Part shown: in pieces, positions 24,488-34,248 of the stretch
Layout of the letters: every line of letters begins with the position of its first letter
Numbering within the stretch: the first letter of the stretch is position 1
NCBI RefSeq assembly: GCF_024662235.1
Contig: NZ_CP096276.1
Location: forward strand, 6,026,924-6,090,923
DNA from: Pimelobacter simplex
GTDB lineage: Bacteria > Actinomycetota > Actinomycetes > Propionibacteriales > Nocardioidaceae
Length of the DNA: 64,000 nucleotides
Direction: 5' to 3'
Program-made: the position numbers and the translations under genes
The notes under the pieces: generated by a model
What the model was told of the DNA's origin: nothing
The model's input: only the letters and a program-made list of their open reading frames with translations
Database searches by the model: none

Positions 24488-26080
24488 GTGGGCCGCCGCA
24501 CCACCATCGTCGCCGGGCTCTCCGGCGTGTCCGTCCCGGCGCTCGGCCTGCTCGGCCGTACGCCGGCCTTCGTCGAGCGCCGCGTCGATCTGACCACCGG
24601 CGCCCGCAGCGGCGAGGTCGGTACGACGTCCGCCGTGCTCTGGTCGCGGGCGCCCGGCCCCAGCCGGATGATGGTCCGCCTGCACAGCAACGGCCGGCAC
24701 CGGCGCCTGGTCCGCGGCCCGTGGACCGACCCGCGCGCCGACCTCACCGCGCGCGTGCACCTGACCGGGCTCGCGCCCGGCCGCGAGTACGCCGCCGAGA
24801 TCTGGTTCGAGACGCCCGAGGGGGAGCGCAGCGCCCCTGAGCACCTGACCTTCGCGACCGCGCCGATCCACGCGGCCGCGCAGACGGTCCTCTGGTCCGG
24901 CGACACCTTCGGCCAGGGCTGGGGGATCGATCTGGCGCGCGGCGGCGTCACGACGTACCGGACGATGCTCGACCTGCGCCCGGACCTCTTCATCCACGTG
25001 GGCGACACGATCTACGCCGACGAGCCGATGACCGACTCGGTGCTGCTGCCCGAGAACGGCACCACCTGGCGCAACGAGCTCACCGAGGACGTGCTGGGCG
25101 TCGCCGAGACGCTCGACCAGTTCCGCGGCCGGCACCGCTACCTCCTGCACGACGACAACGCGCGCGCCTTCCACGCCGCGGTGCCGACCGCGGTGCAGTG
25201 GGACGACCACGAGACGTGCAACAACTGGTGGCCCGGCGAGATCATCGACGACGAGGCCTACACCGAGCGTCGCGCGGACGTGCTGGCCGTGCGCGGGCGC
25301 CGGGCCTGGCAGGAGTACCAGCCGGTGCCGGTCAAGCGCCTGGTGCCGGCCGACGGCGACGGCTTCGTCGCGACCCGCCTCTACCGCCGGATCCCGCGCG
25401 GGCAGCACCTCGACCTCTTCCTGCTCGACATGCGCAGCTGGCGGGGGCCGAACCCGGACCACGACCCGGCCGTCGTACGGGACCGGGTGGCGGCCGGTCT
25501 GCTCGGCCGCGAGCAGGAGGCCTGGTTGATCGACGGGCTGCGCCGCTCCACCGCCACCTGGAAGGTCGTCTCGATCGACCAGCCGCTCTCGGCGCCGGCC
25601 AGCCGGACCTACGACCTCGACGGCGTCTCGAACGGCGACGGCGGCCCGCCGCTGGGCCGCGAGCACGAGATCGGCCGGGTGCTCGCGGCGATCAAGCGGT
25701 ACCGGATCCGCAATGTCGTGTGGGTGACGGCCGACGTGCACTACACGGCGGCGTACCACTACCACCCGGAGCGCGCGTTGTTCACCGACTTCGACCCGTT
25801 CTGGGAGTTCGTCTCGGGACCGCTGCACTGCTCGCCGTTCACCCCCAAGGACGACCAGCTCGACGCGACCTTCGGTCCGCGCGCGGTCTTCTCGCACGGC
25901 AAGGAGGAGGACCTGAACGTCAAGATCGCGCCGCGCCCCGACAACCAGCACATCGGCAGCCTCCAGGTCGCCGCGTCGGGCGCCCTCACCGTCACGCTGT
26001 ACGACGGCGCGGCCACGCCGCTGTGGCGCCGCACCCTCGAGCCGGAGCCCCTGGTCAGCCCGGCGCGCGCCGGGACTTGA
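24488..26080 (+). CDS. PhoD-like alkaline phosphatase with probable Tat signal
   Basis: A metallophosphoesterase of the PhoD family. An N-terminal fibronectin-like domain (TTSAVLWSRAP) precedes the phosphatase core: WSGDTFGQG, HVGDTIYADEP, QWDDHETCNNW, and VTADVHYTA provide metal ligands. I place the start at GTG 24488 (530 residues): GGTGAG sits six bases upstream, and the N-terminus VGRRTTIVAGLSGVSVPALG then reads as a twin-arginine signal. An ATG at 24362 is also in frame, but it would leave only 5 bases to the divergent start at 24356 and bury the Tat motif. Probably exported for phosphodiester or phosphomonoester scavenging. Confidence 0.85.
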   Translation: MGRRTTIVAGLSGVSVPALGLLGRTPAFVERRVDLTTGARSGEVGTTSAVLWSRAPGPSRMMVRLHSNGRHRRLVRGPWTDPRADLTARVHLTGLAPGREYAAEIWFETPEGERSAPEHLTFATAPIHAAAQTVLWSGDTFGQGWGIDLARGGVTTYRTMLDLRPDLFIHVGDTIYADEPMTDSVLLPENGTTWRNELTEDVLGVAETLDQFRGRHRYLLHDDNARAFHAAVPTAVQWDDHETCNNWWPGEIIDDEAYTERRADVLAVRGRRAWQEYQPVPVKRLVPADGDGFVATRLYRRIPRGQHLDLFLLDMRSWRGPNPDHDPAVVRDRVAAGLLGREQEAWLIDGLRRSTATWKVVSIDQPLSAPASRTYDLDGVSNGDGGPPLGREHEIGRVLAAIKRYRIRNVVWVTADVHYTAAYHYHPERALFTDFDPFWEFVSGPLHCSPFTPKDDQLDATFGPRAVFSHGKEEDLNVKIAPRPDNQHIGSLQVAASGALTVTLYDGAATPLWRRTLEPEPLVSPARAGT

Positions 26081-26486
26081 ACCGCAGCGACTCGAGCTGC
26101 TCGGCGGGCAGGCGGGGCTGGCCGTTCTCGAGGTCGTAGCGGGCCCGCGCGACCGCGGACGCGGTCACCCGGCCGCGCTCGTCGGCGTACGCCGCCAGCG
26201 AGTGGGTCCGCGCCAGCCGCGGGCCGACGGCGTTCTCGGTGAGCCCGGCCTGGGCCCCCGCCGCGCGCAGCGAGGCCTGGCCGTGGAGCACGGCGGTCGC
26301 CATCGCCTCGTCGATGAGCTGGGTGATCCGGTCGGCAGCCTCGCGCAGGTAGGGCAGGGCCAGCTCGGGGTCCCTGCCCTCGGCCTCGTCGAGCGCCTGC
26401 CGGATCTGGGCGAGCACGCCGACCGAGGGCACCACCGGCACCCGGGTGGGCCGGTCGCCGCGGCGCGGGACGCTCGGATCGGTCAT
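26055..26486 (-). CDS. Small helical protein, possible HTH, function unknown
   Basis: A 143-residue soluble protein starting MTDPSVPRRGDRPTR. The middle is helical (VLAQIRQALDEAEG, YLREAADRITQLIDEAM) and LRAAGAQAGLTENAVGPRLA has the spacing of a helix-turn-helix. It ends in a Lys/Arg tail. Converges on the PhoD-like gene with a 26-base overlap. No family recognised. Confidence 0.65.
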   Translation of the reverse strand: MTDPSVPRRGDRPTRVPVVPSVGVLAQIRQALDEAEGRDPELALPYLREAADRITQLIDEAMATAVLHGQASLRAAGAQAGLTENAVGPRLARTHSLAAYADERGRVTASAVARARYDLENGQPRLPAEQLESLRFKSRRAPG

Positions 26487-26629
26487 GTCTCCGATGGTGC
26501 CGCACAAAGTGCGGATCCGCAAAGCGTGCGGCCCCGCAGATGATGCGCGTGCCGCCGGGGCCACCGCCGGGACCACCGCCGATAAACGGGAAGCATCGGC
26601 TCGGCGGCGTCGTTACCCTGGAGACGCTT

Positions 26630-28168
26630 ATGACGAACCATGCTGAAGACTTCTCCCTCGCTGCCGCGCTGCGCGCCACCGAGGGCTGGGACGACCCCGA
26701 CGACCTGACCGACCCGATCGACGACGCCGACGCGGCGGAGGGCGACGACGACGGCTGGGTCTCCGGCTACGCCGACGCCGACCCCGAGGAGGCCGAGGAC
26801 CTGACCACCGGCGACCTCGACCTGGTCGAGCGCCACGAGCTGCGCCGCGTCGCCGGCCTGCGCACCGAGCTCGAGGACATCACCGAGGTCGAGTACCGCC
26901 AGCTCCGCCTCGAGCGCGTCGTGCTCGTCGGCGTGTGGACCGAGGGCACCGTGGCCGACGTCGAGAACGCCATGGCCGAGCTCGCGCTGCTCGCCGAGAC
27001 GGCCGGCTCCGAGGTGCTCGACGCGATCTATCAGCGCCGCCAGTCGCCCGACCCGGCGACCTACATCGGCCGCGGCAAGGTCGAGGGCCTGCGCGAGATC
27101 GTGCAGGCGACCGGCGCCGACACCGTGATCTGCGACGGTGAGCTCGCGCCGAGCCAGCTGCGCAACCTCGAGGACAAGGTCAAGGTCAAGGTCGTCGACC
27201 GGACCGCGCTGATCCTCGACATCTTCGCCCAGCACGCGAAGTCCAAGGAGGGCCAGGCCCAGGTCGAGCTCGCCCAGCTCAGCTACATGAAGCAGCGGCT
27301 GCGCGGCTGGGGCGGCAACCTGTCCCGCCAGGCCGGTGGCCGGGTCGGCGCCGACGGCGGCGGCATCGGTGGCCGTGGTCCCGGTGAGACCAAGATCGAG
27401 ACCGACCGGCGCCGGATCAACGACAAGATCGCCAAGCTGCGCCGCGAGCTCAAGGTCATGAAGGGCACCCGCGACACCAAGCGCCAGGAGCGCCGCCGCA
27501 ACGAGATCCCCTCCGTGGCGATCGCCGGCTACACCAACGCCGGCAAGTCCTCCCTGCTCAACCGGCTCACCGGTGCGGGCGTGCTCGTCGAGGACGCGCT
27601 GTTCGCGACGCTCGACCCGACCACCCGGCGTACGACGACGGGGGACGGGCGCATCTACACGATGAGCGACACCGTCGGCTTCGTCCGGCACCTGCCGCAC
27701 CAGCTCGTCGAGGCCTTCCGCTCGACGCTCGAGGAGGTCGCCGACGCCGACCTCATCGTGCACGTCGTCGACGGCTCGCACCCCGACCCCGAGGGCCAGC
27801 TGACCGCGGTGCGCGAGGTGCTCGCCGACATCGAGGCCGGCGACGTCCCCGAGCTCGTCATCATCAACAAGACCGACGCGGCCGACCCGCTGGTGGTCGA
27901 CCGGCTGCTGCGCCGCGAGCCCCACTCCGTCGCCGTCTCGGCGCGCACGGGCGAGGGCATCGCCGCCGCCATCGCGGCGATCGAGGCCGACCTCCCGCGC
28001 CCGCAGGTCGAGTTCACCGCGCTCGTGCCCTACGCGCGCGGCGACCTCATCGACCGGATCCACAAGGACGGCGAGATCGGCACGCTCGAGCACACCGCCG
28101 AGGGCACCCGGGTCACCGGCCGCGCCACCGAGGCGCTCGCCGGCGAGCTCGCCGCCTACGCGGTCTGA
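26630..28168 (+). CDS. hflX: GTPase HflX
   Basis: A 512-residue ribosome-associated GTPase that splits stalled or hibernating ribosomes. The N-domain has YIGRGKVEGLRE and DRTALILDIFAQHA, then the Gly-rich linker GGNLSRQAGGRVGADGGG, and the G domain with G1 GYTNAGKSS from Gly300, G3 DTVGFV and G4 NKTD at 413. An acidic N-terminal extension of about 75 residues (many Asp-Asp pairs) is typical of actinobacterial HflX. ATG 26630 has GGAG at good spacing. Confidence 0.97.
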   Translation: MTNHAEDFSLAAALRATEGWDDPDDLTDPIDDADAAEGDDDGWVSGYADADPEEAEDLTTGDLDLVERHELRRVAGLRTELEDITEVEYRQLRLERVVLVGVWTEGTVADVENAMAELALLAETAGSEVLDAIYQRRQSPDPATYIGRGKVEGLREIVQATGADTVICDGELAPSQLRNLEDKVKVKVVDRTALILDIFAQHAKSKEGQAQVELAQLSYMKQRLRGWGGNLSRQAGGRVGADGGGIGGRGPGETKIETDRRRINDKIAKLRRELKVMKGTRDTKRQERRRNEIPSVAIAGYTNAGKSSLLNRLTGAGVLVEDALFATLDPTTRRTTTGDGRIYTMSDTVGFVRHLPHQLVEAFRSTLEEVADADLIVHVVDGSHPDPEGQLTAVREVLADIEAGDVPELVIINKTDAADPLVVDRLLRREPHSVAVSARTGEGIAAAIAAIEADLPRPQVEFTALVPYARGDLIDRIHKDGEIGTLEHTAEGTRVTGRATEALAGELAAYAV

Positions 28169-28172
28169 CGCC

Positions 28173-28862
28173 GTGGTGGGGCCGGGGCGGCGCCGGGTCA
28201 CGCTCGGCGTGCTCGCCGTGGTCCTCACCGCCGCGGTCAGCCTGACCGTGTGGGCCCGGGCCGGTGCCCGTGGCGACCACTGCGGCGCGGTCCGGGAGCG
28301 GGCCGACGCCCGTGCCGCGCTCGTCACCGGCAGCGGACCCGAGGTGCTGGTGATCGGCGACTCCTACGCGGTCGGCGCCGGGCTGCGCCCCGACCAGTCC
28401 TGGCCGGTACGGCTGCCCGGCCGGGTGCGGGTCGACGGCTTCTCGGGCAGCGGGTTCAGCGCCGCTGCGAGCGGCTGCGGCGACGTCTCCTATGCCGTGC
28501 GGGCCCGGTCCGCGCTGCGCCCGGGCACCGCGCTGGTCGTGGTCGAGGGCGGGCTCAACGACTACGACCAGCCGATCGCCGCGCTCGCCGCCGGCTTCGA
28601 CCGGCTGATGGGGGTCCTCGAGGACCGTCCGGTGCTCGTCGTCGGACCACCGCCGGCGCCCGAGCGGCCGGCCGGCACGGTGCGGGCCGTCGACGCCGAG
28701 CTGGCCCGGCTCGCGGCGGCCCACGCGACGCCGTACCTGTCGCTGGTGGGGGTCGAGCTGACCTACCAACGCGACCGGCTGCACCCTGACGCGGCGGGCC
28801 AGCGCGTGTTCGGCGAGGCCGTCGCGGACCGGGTCCGTGCGCTCGGCGTCCCCGGCGTCTAG
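28173..28862 (+). CDS. Secreted SGNH/GDSL-family hydrolase
   Basis: A 229-residue esterase or lipase-like protein. Signal-anchor VTLGVLAVVLTAAVSLTVWA at residues 9-28. Block I is VIGDSYAVGAG, block III-like GGLNDY gives the Asn, and DRLHPDAAG gives the DxxH catalytic pair. GTG 28173 is four bases after the hflX stop, so it is likely co-transcribed. Substrate unknown. Confidence 0.85.
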   Translation: MVGPGRRRVTLGVLAVVLTAAVSLTVWARAGARGDHCGAVRERADARAALVTGSGPEVLVIGDSYAVGAGLRPDQSWPVRLPGRVRVDGFSGSGFSAAASGCGDVSYAVRARSALRPGTALVVVEGGLNDYDQPIAALAAGFDRLMGVLEDRPVLVVGPPPAPERPAGTVRAVDAELARLAAAHATPYLSLVGVELTYQRDRLHPDAAGQRVFGEAVADRVRALGVPGV

Positions 28863-28871
28863 CGTCGGTCC

Positions 28872-29684
28872 ATGAAGTCGGCCGTCTGGGTCCCGTTGTT
28901 CGACGAGCTCGCCGACCCTGCGGTCGTCGTCCGGCTGGCGGTAGCGGCCGAGGAGCACGGCTGGGACGGCTTCTTCGTCTGGGACCACGTGCGCTGGCGG
29001 ACTCCGGTCCAGGCCGTCGCCGACCCGTGGACCACCCTCGCCGCGGTCGCCACCGCGACCACCTCGGTCCGGCTGGGCCCGATGGTGAGCGCCCTGCCGC
29101 GCCGCCGGCCGCAGGTCCTGGCCCGGCAGAGCGTCACGCTCGACCTGCTCAGCGGCGGCCGCCTGGTCCTCGGCGCGGGTCTCGGCAGCGACCGGTTCGG
29201 CGAGGAGTTCTCCCGGTTCGGCGAGGAGGTCGACGACCGGCGCCGGGCCGCGATGCTCGACGACACGATCACGATCCTGCGCACGGCGTGGTCCGGCGAG
29301 CCGGTCCAGTACGACGCCGACTGGTGCACCATCGACGACGTCACGTTCCTCCCGCGCCCGGTCCGGGGCGAGATCCCGATCTGGACGGCCGGGTTCCCCG
29401 GCTACCGGCGCCCGCTCGAGCGGGCAGCACGGGCCGACGGCTTCGTCCCCGTCAACCTCGAGCAGCCCGACCAGCTCGTCACGGCCCTCGCCCGGATCGA
29501 CCTGCTGCGGACCGAGGCGGGGGCCGCCGCGACGCCGTACGAGGTCGCCGTACCGCTGCCCGGGACGGCCGACCTCGCGGCGTTCGCCCAGGCCGGTGCC
29601 ACCTGGTGGCTGGCCGACGTCGACCCGCACACGATCACCGCCGACGAGCTCGCCGGGGTGATCCGGGACGGTCCGTTCCGCTGA
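28872..29684 (+). CDS. LLM-class flavin-dependent oxidoreductase
   Basis: A 270-residue luciferase-like TIM-barrel monooxygenase or F420-dependent enzyme: AAEEHGWDGFFVWDHV, VRLGPMVSALPRRRPQVLA, LVLGAGLGSD, and IPIWTAGFPG. Shorter than the full family length because the C-terminal part is compact. Nine bases after the SGNH hydrolase stop, so it is probably in the hflX operon. Flavin (FMN or F420) and substrate not determinable. Confidence 0.85.
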   Translation: MKSAVWVPLFDELADPAVVVRLAVAAEEHGWDGFFVWDHVRWRTPVQAVADPWTTLAAVATATTSVRLGPMVSALPRRRPQVLARQSVTLDLLSGGRLVLGAGLGSDRFGEEFSRFGEEVDDRRRAAMLDDTITILRTAWSGEPVQYDADWCTIDDVTFLPRPVRGEIPIWTAGFPGYRRPLERAARADGFVPVNLEQPDQLVTALARIDLLRTEAGAAATPYEVAVPLPGTADLAAFAQAGATWWLADVDPHTITADELAGVIRDGPFR

Positions 29685-29732
29685 GCCGGGCGCCCCTGTG
29701 GAGGGGCGCGCAAGCGGCGGCGCCGGACCATC

Positions 29733-29738
29733 TAGGGT
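29733..29738 (+). promoter_or_regulatory. TAGGGT -10 element, leaderless promoter of the helicase gene
   Basis: TAGGGT fits the actinobacterial TANNNT -10 consensus and lies six bases before the GTG at 29745, so transcription would start at or next to the start codon. There is no ribosome-binding site. Confidence 0.4.
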
Positions 29739-29744
29739 TCTCCG

Positions 29745-31757
29745 GTGACCACTCGCGCCGCCGTGCAGACCCCGCCCGTCCGCGAGCTCCTCGCGTCGGC
29801 GGTGGCGGCCCTCGGCGGCCAGCAGCGCGATGGTCAGCTGGCGATGGCCGAGGCCGTCGCGGAGTCCTTCGCCGACAAGGAGCACCTCCTCGTCCAGGCC
29901 GGCACCGGTACCGGAAAGTCGCTCGGCTACCTGGTCCCCGCGCTCCTCCACGACCAGCGCGTCGTCATCGCCACCGCCACCCTGGCGCTCCAGCACCAGC
30001 TCGTCGAGCGCGACCTGCCCCGCCTGGTCAAGGCGGTCGGGACGACACCCGGCGTCGACGCGTCGTACGCGGTGCTCAAGGGGCGCTCCAACTACGCCTG
30101 CCTGCACCGGGTCCGCGAGGGCGCGCCCGACGAGCAGGGCGAGCTGATCCAGGCCGAGGCCGCGCTCGGCGCCCTCGGGCGCAAGGTCCTCGCGCTGCGC
30201 GAGTGGGCCGAGCAGGCCTCCGAGAAGGGCCGCACCGGCGAGCGGGACGACGCCCCGCGCCACACCGACAAGGAGTGGCGCCAGGTCAGCGTCACCGCCC
30301 GCGAGTGCGTCGGCGCGAGCAAGTGCGCCTTCGGCGAGGAGTGCTTCGCCGAGCGGGCCAAGGAGAAGGCGCACAAGTCCCACCTCATCGTCACCAACCA
30401 CTCCCTGCTCGCGATCGACGCGATCGAGGGCATCCCGATGATCCCCGAGTACGACGCCGTGGTGATCGACGAGGCCCACGAGCTCGCCGCACGGGTCACC
30501 CAGGCCGCCACCGACGAGCTCTGGGCCGCCGAGGTCGAGCGGGCCGCGCGGCGCAGCATCCGCCACGTCGAGGGCAGCGAGGGCGACGACCTCGCCGATG
30601 CGGCCGACGCGCTGCGCGCGGCGATCACCGATGCGCCGACCGGACGCTTCGAGCGGGTGCCCGAGGACCTCGCCGACGCGCTCACGCTGGTCCGGGACGC
30701 GGCGCGCGCCTGCCTGTCGGCGTACCCCAAGGCGGAGTCGGGCAGCGAGCCCGACGCCGCGCTCACCCAGGCCAAGGGCATGGTCCAGGAGGTGCTCACC
30801 ACCGCCGAGCGGATGGCCGCCTTCTCCGAGGCCGACGTGCTCTGGCGCACCGAGGGCACCGACCGGATCCCGCCGATGCTCTGCGTCGCGCCGCTCCAGG
30901 TCTGGGGCCAGATGCGCGACCGGCTGCTCGCCGACAACACCGTGGTGCTCACCTCGGCGACGCTCATGCTCGGCGGCGACTTCTCGACCGTGGCCGGCTC
31001 GGTCGGCCTCAAGCCGTCCGAGCGGGTCGATTCTGCCGCGCCCCGCGCGGACTGGCCCGACGACGCCCAGCCCTGGCGTGGACTCGACGTGGGCAGCCCG
31101 TTCGACTACCCCAAGCAGGGCATCCTCTACGTCGCCCGGCACCTCCCGCCGCCCGGACGCGACGGCCTCGGCCCGGCCCAGCTCGACGCCATCACCGAGC
31201 TCATCGACGCCGCCGACGGCCGTACCCTCGGCCTGTTCTCCAGCCGCCGCGCGGCCGAGGCCGCGGCCGAGCACGTCCGCAAGGCACTGCCCCACCTGAC
31301 CACGCTCGCCCAGGGCGAGGCGCAGCTGCCCGAGCTGGCCCGGCAGTTCGTCGAGGACCCCTACACCTGCCTGTTCGGCACGCTGGGCCTGTGGCAGGGA
31401 CTCGACGTACCGGGGGACACCTGCCAGCTGGTGATCATCGACCGGATCCCGTTCCCGCGCCCCGACGACCCGCTGATGAGCGCGCGCCAGAAGGCGGCCG
31501 ACAAGGCCGGCGGCAACGGCTTCATGCAGGTCGCCGCGACCCACGCCGCGCTGCTGCTCGCCCAGGGCGCGGGCCGGCTGATCCGCACCACGGACGACCG
31601 AGGCGTGGTCGCCGTCCTCGATCCGAGGCTGGCGACCGCGCGCTACGGGTCGTTCCTGAAGGCGAGCCTGCCGCCGATGTGGCCGACCACCGACCCGGCG
31701 GTCGTGCGGTCGGCCCTGACCCGGCTGGCCGAGGTCAGCGGATCACGCGAGCGCTGA
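29745..31757 (+). CDS. DinG/XPD-like Fe-S ATP-dependent DNA helicase
   Basis: A 670-residue superfamily-2 helicase. Walker A QAGTGTGKSLGYLVP, Walker B DEAHELA, and four cysteines of the Fe-S domain (NYACLHR, ARECVGASKC, EECF). The C-terminal helicase half carries LFSSRRAAEAAAEH, LWQGLDVPGDTCQLVIIDR and QGAGRLIRTTDDRG. Known relatives unwind 5'-tailed or R-loop DNA. The last 23 bases overlap the convergent metalloprotease-like gene. No exonuclease domain is fused. Confidence 0.92.
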   Translation: MTTRAAVQTPPVRELLASAVAALGGQQRDGQLAMAEAVAESFADKEHLLVQAGTGTGKSLGYLVPALLHDQRVVIATATLALQHQLVERDLPRLVKAVGTTPGVDASYAVLKGRSNYACLHRVREGAPDEQGELIQAEAALGALGRKVLALREWAEQASEKGRTGERDDAPRHTDKEWRQVSVTARECVGASKCAFGEECFAERAKEKAHKSHLIVTNHSLLAIDAIEGIPMIPEYDAVVIDEAHELAARVTQAATDELWAAEVERAARRSIRHVEGSEGDDLADAADALRAAITDAPTGRFERVPEDLADALTLVRDAARACLSAYPKAESGSEPDAALTQAKGMVQEVLTTAERMAAFSEADVLWRTEGTDRIPPMLCVAPLQVWGQMRDRLLADNTVVLTSATLMLGGDFSTVAGSVGLKPSERVDSAAPRADWPDDAQPWRGLDVGSPFDYPKQGILYVARHLPPPGRDGLGPAQLDAITELIDAADGRTLGLFSSRRAAEAAAEHVRKALPHLTTLAQGEAQLPELARQFVEDPYTCLFGTLGLWQGLDVPGDTCQLVIIDRIPFPRPDDPLMSARQKAADKAGGNGFMQVAATHAALLLAQGAGRLIRTTDDRGVVAVLDPRLATARYGSFLKASLPPMWPTTDPAVVRSALTRLAEVSGSRER

Positions 31758-33345
31758 TCTTGGCCGCACGGGTCTTGTTGCCGGAGTTCGACAGGTTGAT
31801 CTCGACCCACTGGACGTTGCGGCCGAACGGGTAGACCACCCGCTTGTCGCCCTTGGCGTTGATCTTGACCTTGCGGGTCACGGCCGGCTTGTTCTTCTGC
31901 TTGATCGTGACGATCGCGAAGGCACCGGCGTTGCGCGAGCTGAGGTTGACGTCGACCCGAAGCCGCCCGGCGCGCTGCAGCGCGCTCTTGTAGCGGACCG
32001 TGCGCGAGGCCAGCTTGTTGATGTCGGTGCGCGCCGAGACGCTGCGACCCATGGTCAGCCGGTACGAGCGCCACAGCGGCGCCGCCCGGTAGGCCGAGCC
32101 CTCGGAGTAGTACGCCGCCGGGCGCCGGTTCCACGCGGTGAACCAGCCGAACTGCTTGCGCAGCTCGGTGTTGCGCGCGGCCAGCGTGCGGTTGAGTGCG
32201 GTCCGGGCGTCGGTCGTGCCGGCGGCCCGGTTCCAGATGTCGCGGATGATCACCGGCATCCCGCCGGCCGGCGTCGGGAAGCGCTCGCTGAGGTAGCGGA
32301 AGAAGATCCAGGCGCCGTAGGCCCCGTTGGCGTTGGTCATCGCCTGCGCCGGGCGGCCCAGGGGACCGCTGCTGAGGAACTGGCGGTTGTCGTTGACGTT
32401 GTCGTAGAGCTCGTCCTCGGCCCAGGTTGCGGTCGCCTCCATCATCCAGCGCTCCTCGCCGATGTCGTAGGCGAACTGGACGGCGTGGAAGTACTCGTGG
32501 GCCGCGGTGACCTGGAGGTTCTCGGTCGGCGTGTGGGCCCGGCCGAACTCGGCGGCCGAGTAGTCGTTGTCGAGCACGCAGTAGGCCGGGGCGGTGCCGT
32601 GGCCGCCGACCTGGCGGTCGGTGGTGCAGTAGCCGTAGAGGCCGTACTTGCCGAGGTCGGCGAGGTAGACGTCGAAGGCGCCGTTGACGTTCCCGACGCC
32701 GCCGCTGGACATGCCGGCGGCACCGTCGGAGAGCGGCTTGCGGTAGCCGGCGGTCGCGTAGCGACCGGCGACGTACTGCATCACGTCGAGGACGTCGGCG
32801 GCCCAGGCGCCGCTCGCGGCGTTGACGCCGGAGGCGACGTAGTGGACGCAGATGCCGTTCTCGCAGACCGAGGGGGCCTCGGGGACGCTGCCGTAGCAGG
32901 GCAGGCCGGAGCCCGAGGTGCACTCGATGCCACCGGCCGGGTCGTTCGGGTTGGGCCGGGCGAGCAGTCGCGCGGCGTCCTTCTTGAGGCCGCTGGGCAG
33001 GTCGTTGCGGGTGGTGGCCAGGTCGGCCAGCGCCAGGGTCAGGTCGTTGCCGTCGGTCGTCGTGACCGGCGTGGCCGGGTCGATGATGCCCTGGACCGTC
33101 TCGAGCGCCGCCTCGGCCTCGGCCTGCGGGTCGACCGGCGCGGCCGGATCAGCCGGGTCAGCCGCGGTCGCCGTAGCGAGCGTGCCGGTCAGCGGGTCCA
33201 CGACCAGACCCGCGAGGTCGGTCGGCGGCACTGGGCTGCCCGTCTCGGCCTGCGCCGCGGCGCCGGTGAGCGGGACCACCAGCAGCGCGGTCAGCAGGGA
33301 CGGGACGAGGAACGCGGCGCGGGGGAAGCGGCTGCGAGAAGTCAT
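31735..33345 (-). CDS. Secreted HExxH zinc-metalloprotease-like protein (MXAN_6640-type)
   Basis: A 536-residue exported protein: signal peptide SLLTALLVVPLTGAAAQAET, a propeptide-like Ala/Asp/Pro region to about residue 90, and the zinc motif HEYFH (His283, Glu284, His287) with a candidate third ligand Glu303 in MMEATATWAED. Paired cysteines (ECTSGSGLPC, CENGIC) suggest disulfides. The C-terminus is a basic beta-rich domain. The peptidase activity is predicted, not shown for the family as far as I know. Confidence 0.82.
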   Translation of the reverse strand: MTSRSRFPRAAFLVPSLLTALLVVPLTGAAAQAETGSPVPPTDLAGLVVDPLTGTLATATAADPADPAAPVDPQAEAEAALETVQGIIDPATPVTTTDGNDLTLALADLATTRNDLPSGLKKDAARLLARPNPNDPAGGIECTSGSGLPCYGSVPEAPSVCENGICVHYVASGVNAASGAWAADVLDVMQYVAGRYATAGYRKPLSDGAAGMSSGGVGNVNGAFDVYLADLGKYGLYGYCTTDRQVGGHGTAPAYCVLDNDYSAAEFGRAHTPTENLQVTAAHEYFHAVQFAYDIGEERWMMEATATWAEDELYDNVNDNRQFLSSGPLGRPAQAMTNANGAYGAWIFFRYLSERFPTPAGGMPVIIRDIWNRAAGTTDARTALNRTLAARNTELRKQFGWFTAWNRRPAAYYSEGSAYRAAPLWRSYRLTMGRSVSARTDINKLASRTVRYKSALQRAGRLRVDVNLSSRNAGAFAIVTIKQKNKPAVTRKVKINAKGDKRVVYPFGRNVQWVEINLSNSGNKTRAAKISARVIR

Positions 33346-33404
33346 GGGGAAGATCGGGCTTTCGCCTGGACGACAAGACCCCCTGACCCTACGTCACCGA
33401 GCGC

Positions 33405-34160
33405 TCAGACCCGCCTAAGGACGGCGGTCACCTTGCCGAGGATGGTGGCGTGGGTGCCGTCGATCGGCTCGAAGGCCGGGTTGTGCGGCAGCAGCCACAC
33501 CTGACCGTCCTTGCGCTGGAAGGTCTTGACCGTCGCCTCGCCGTCGATCATCGCCGCGACGATCTCGCCGTTCTCGGCCGTCGGCTGCTGGCGGATCACC
33601 ACGTAGTCGCCGTGGCAGATCGCGGCCTCGATCATCGACTCGCCGCTGACCTCGAGCAGGAACAGCTGGCCGTCGCCGACGAGCTGGCGGGGGAGCGGGA
33701 AGACGTCCTCGACCCGCTCCTCGGCCAGGATCGGGCCGCCTGCGGCGATCCGGCCGACGACCGGCACGTTGGCCGGGACCGGCGCGGCGTCGCCGATGCC
33801 GGTCTCGTCGTAGGCCGGGCGGTCGGGGTCCTCGACGTTGCCGATGGCGCGCCGGGCCGCCATCACCTCGGGCAGGAACACCTCGAGGGCGCGCGGCCGG
33901 TTGGGGTCGCGCTTGAGGTAGCCCTTCTCCTCGAGGGTGCGCAGCTGGTGGGCGACGCTGGAGGTGCTGGTCAGGCCGACGGCCTGACCGATCTCGCGCA
34001 TGCTCGGCGGGTAGCCGCGCTTCTCGATGCTGTCCTTGATGTGGGCCAGGACCCGCTGCTGGCGCGGCGTGAGTCCGGTGGCGTCCGCCGGGCCGTCGGG
34101 CAGCTCGGTGACCTTGCTCGCCTGCTTGGCGGCCTGCTTGTCGGCCTTGCGGTCAGCCAT
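33405..34160 (-). CDS. lexA: LexA SOS repressor
   Basis: A 251-residue repressor-protease. The N-terminal winged HTH includes [20 protein letters not shown] and [21 protein letters not shown]. The linker has the Ala-Gly cleavage site in RIAAGGPI, and the peptidase dyad is Ser175 (SGESMIEA) and Lys212 (EATVKTFQ). ATG 34160 was chosen because GGAGGG lies upstream; a Lys/Ala-rich tail of about 20 residues precedes the HTH. A LexA-like box at 34249-34264 sits upstream, consistent with autoregulation. Confidence 0.97.
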   Translation of the reverse strand: MADRKADKQAAKQASKVTELPDGPADATGLTPRQQRVLAHIKDSIEKRGYPPSMREIGQAVGLTSTSSVAHQLRTLEEKGYLKRDPNRPRALEVFLPEVMAARRAIGNVEDPDRPAYDETGIGDAAPVPANVPVVGRIAAGGPILAEERVEDVFPLPRQLVGDGQLFLLEVSGESMIEAAICHGDYVVIRQQPTAENGEIVAAMIDGEATVKTFQRKDGQVWLLPHNPAFEPIDGTHATILGKVTAVLRRV

Positions 34161-34248
34161 GGGTGGTGCCCTCCAGATCGGCGACGGTCTCGCGGCCCGG
34201 CCCGAACCGGGACGGTGTGACGACGCTAACCGAAGTCGCCGCCCCTTT

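Noticed and set aside
28113..31544. Long minus-strand open frame opposite the SGNH, LLM and helicase genes
   Set aside because: A GC3-driven antisense shadow: composition is Arg/Gly/Val/Asp-rich without domain motifs, while the plus strand holds three recognisable genes.
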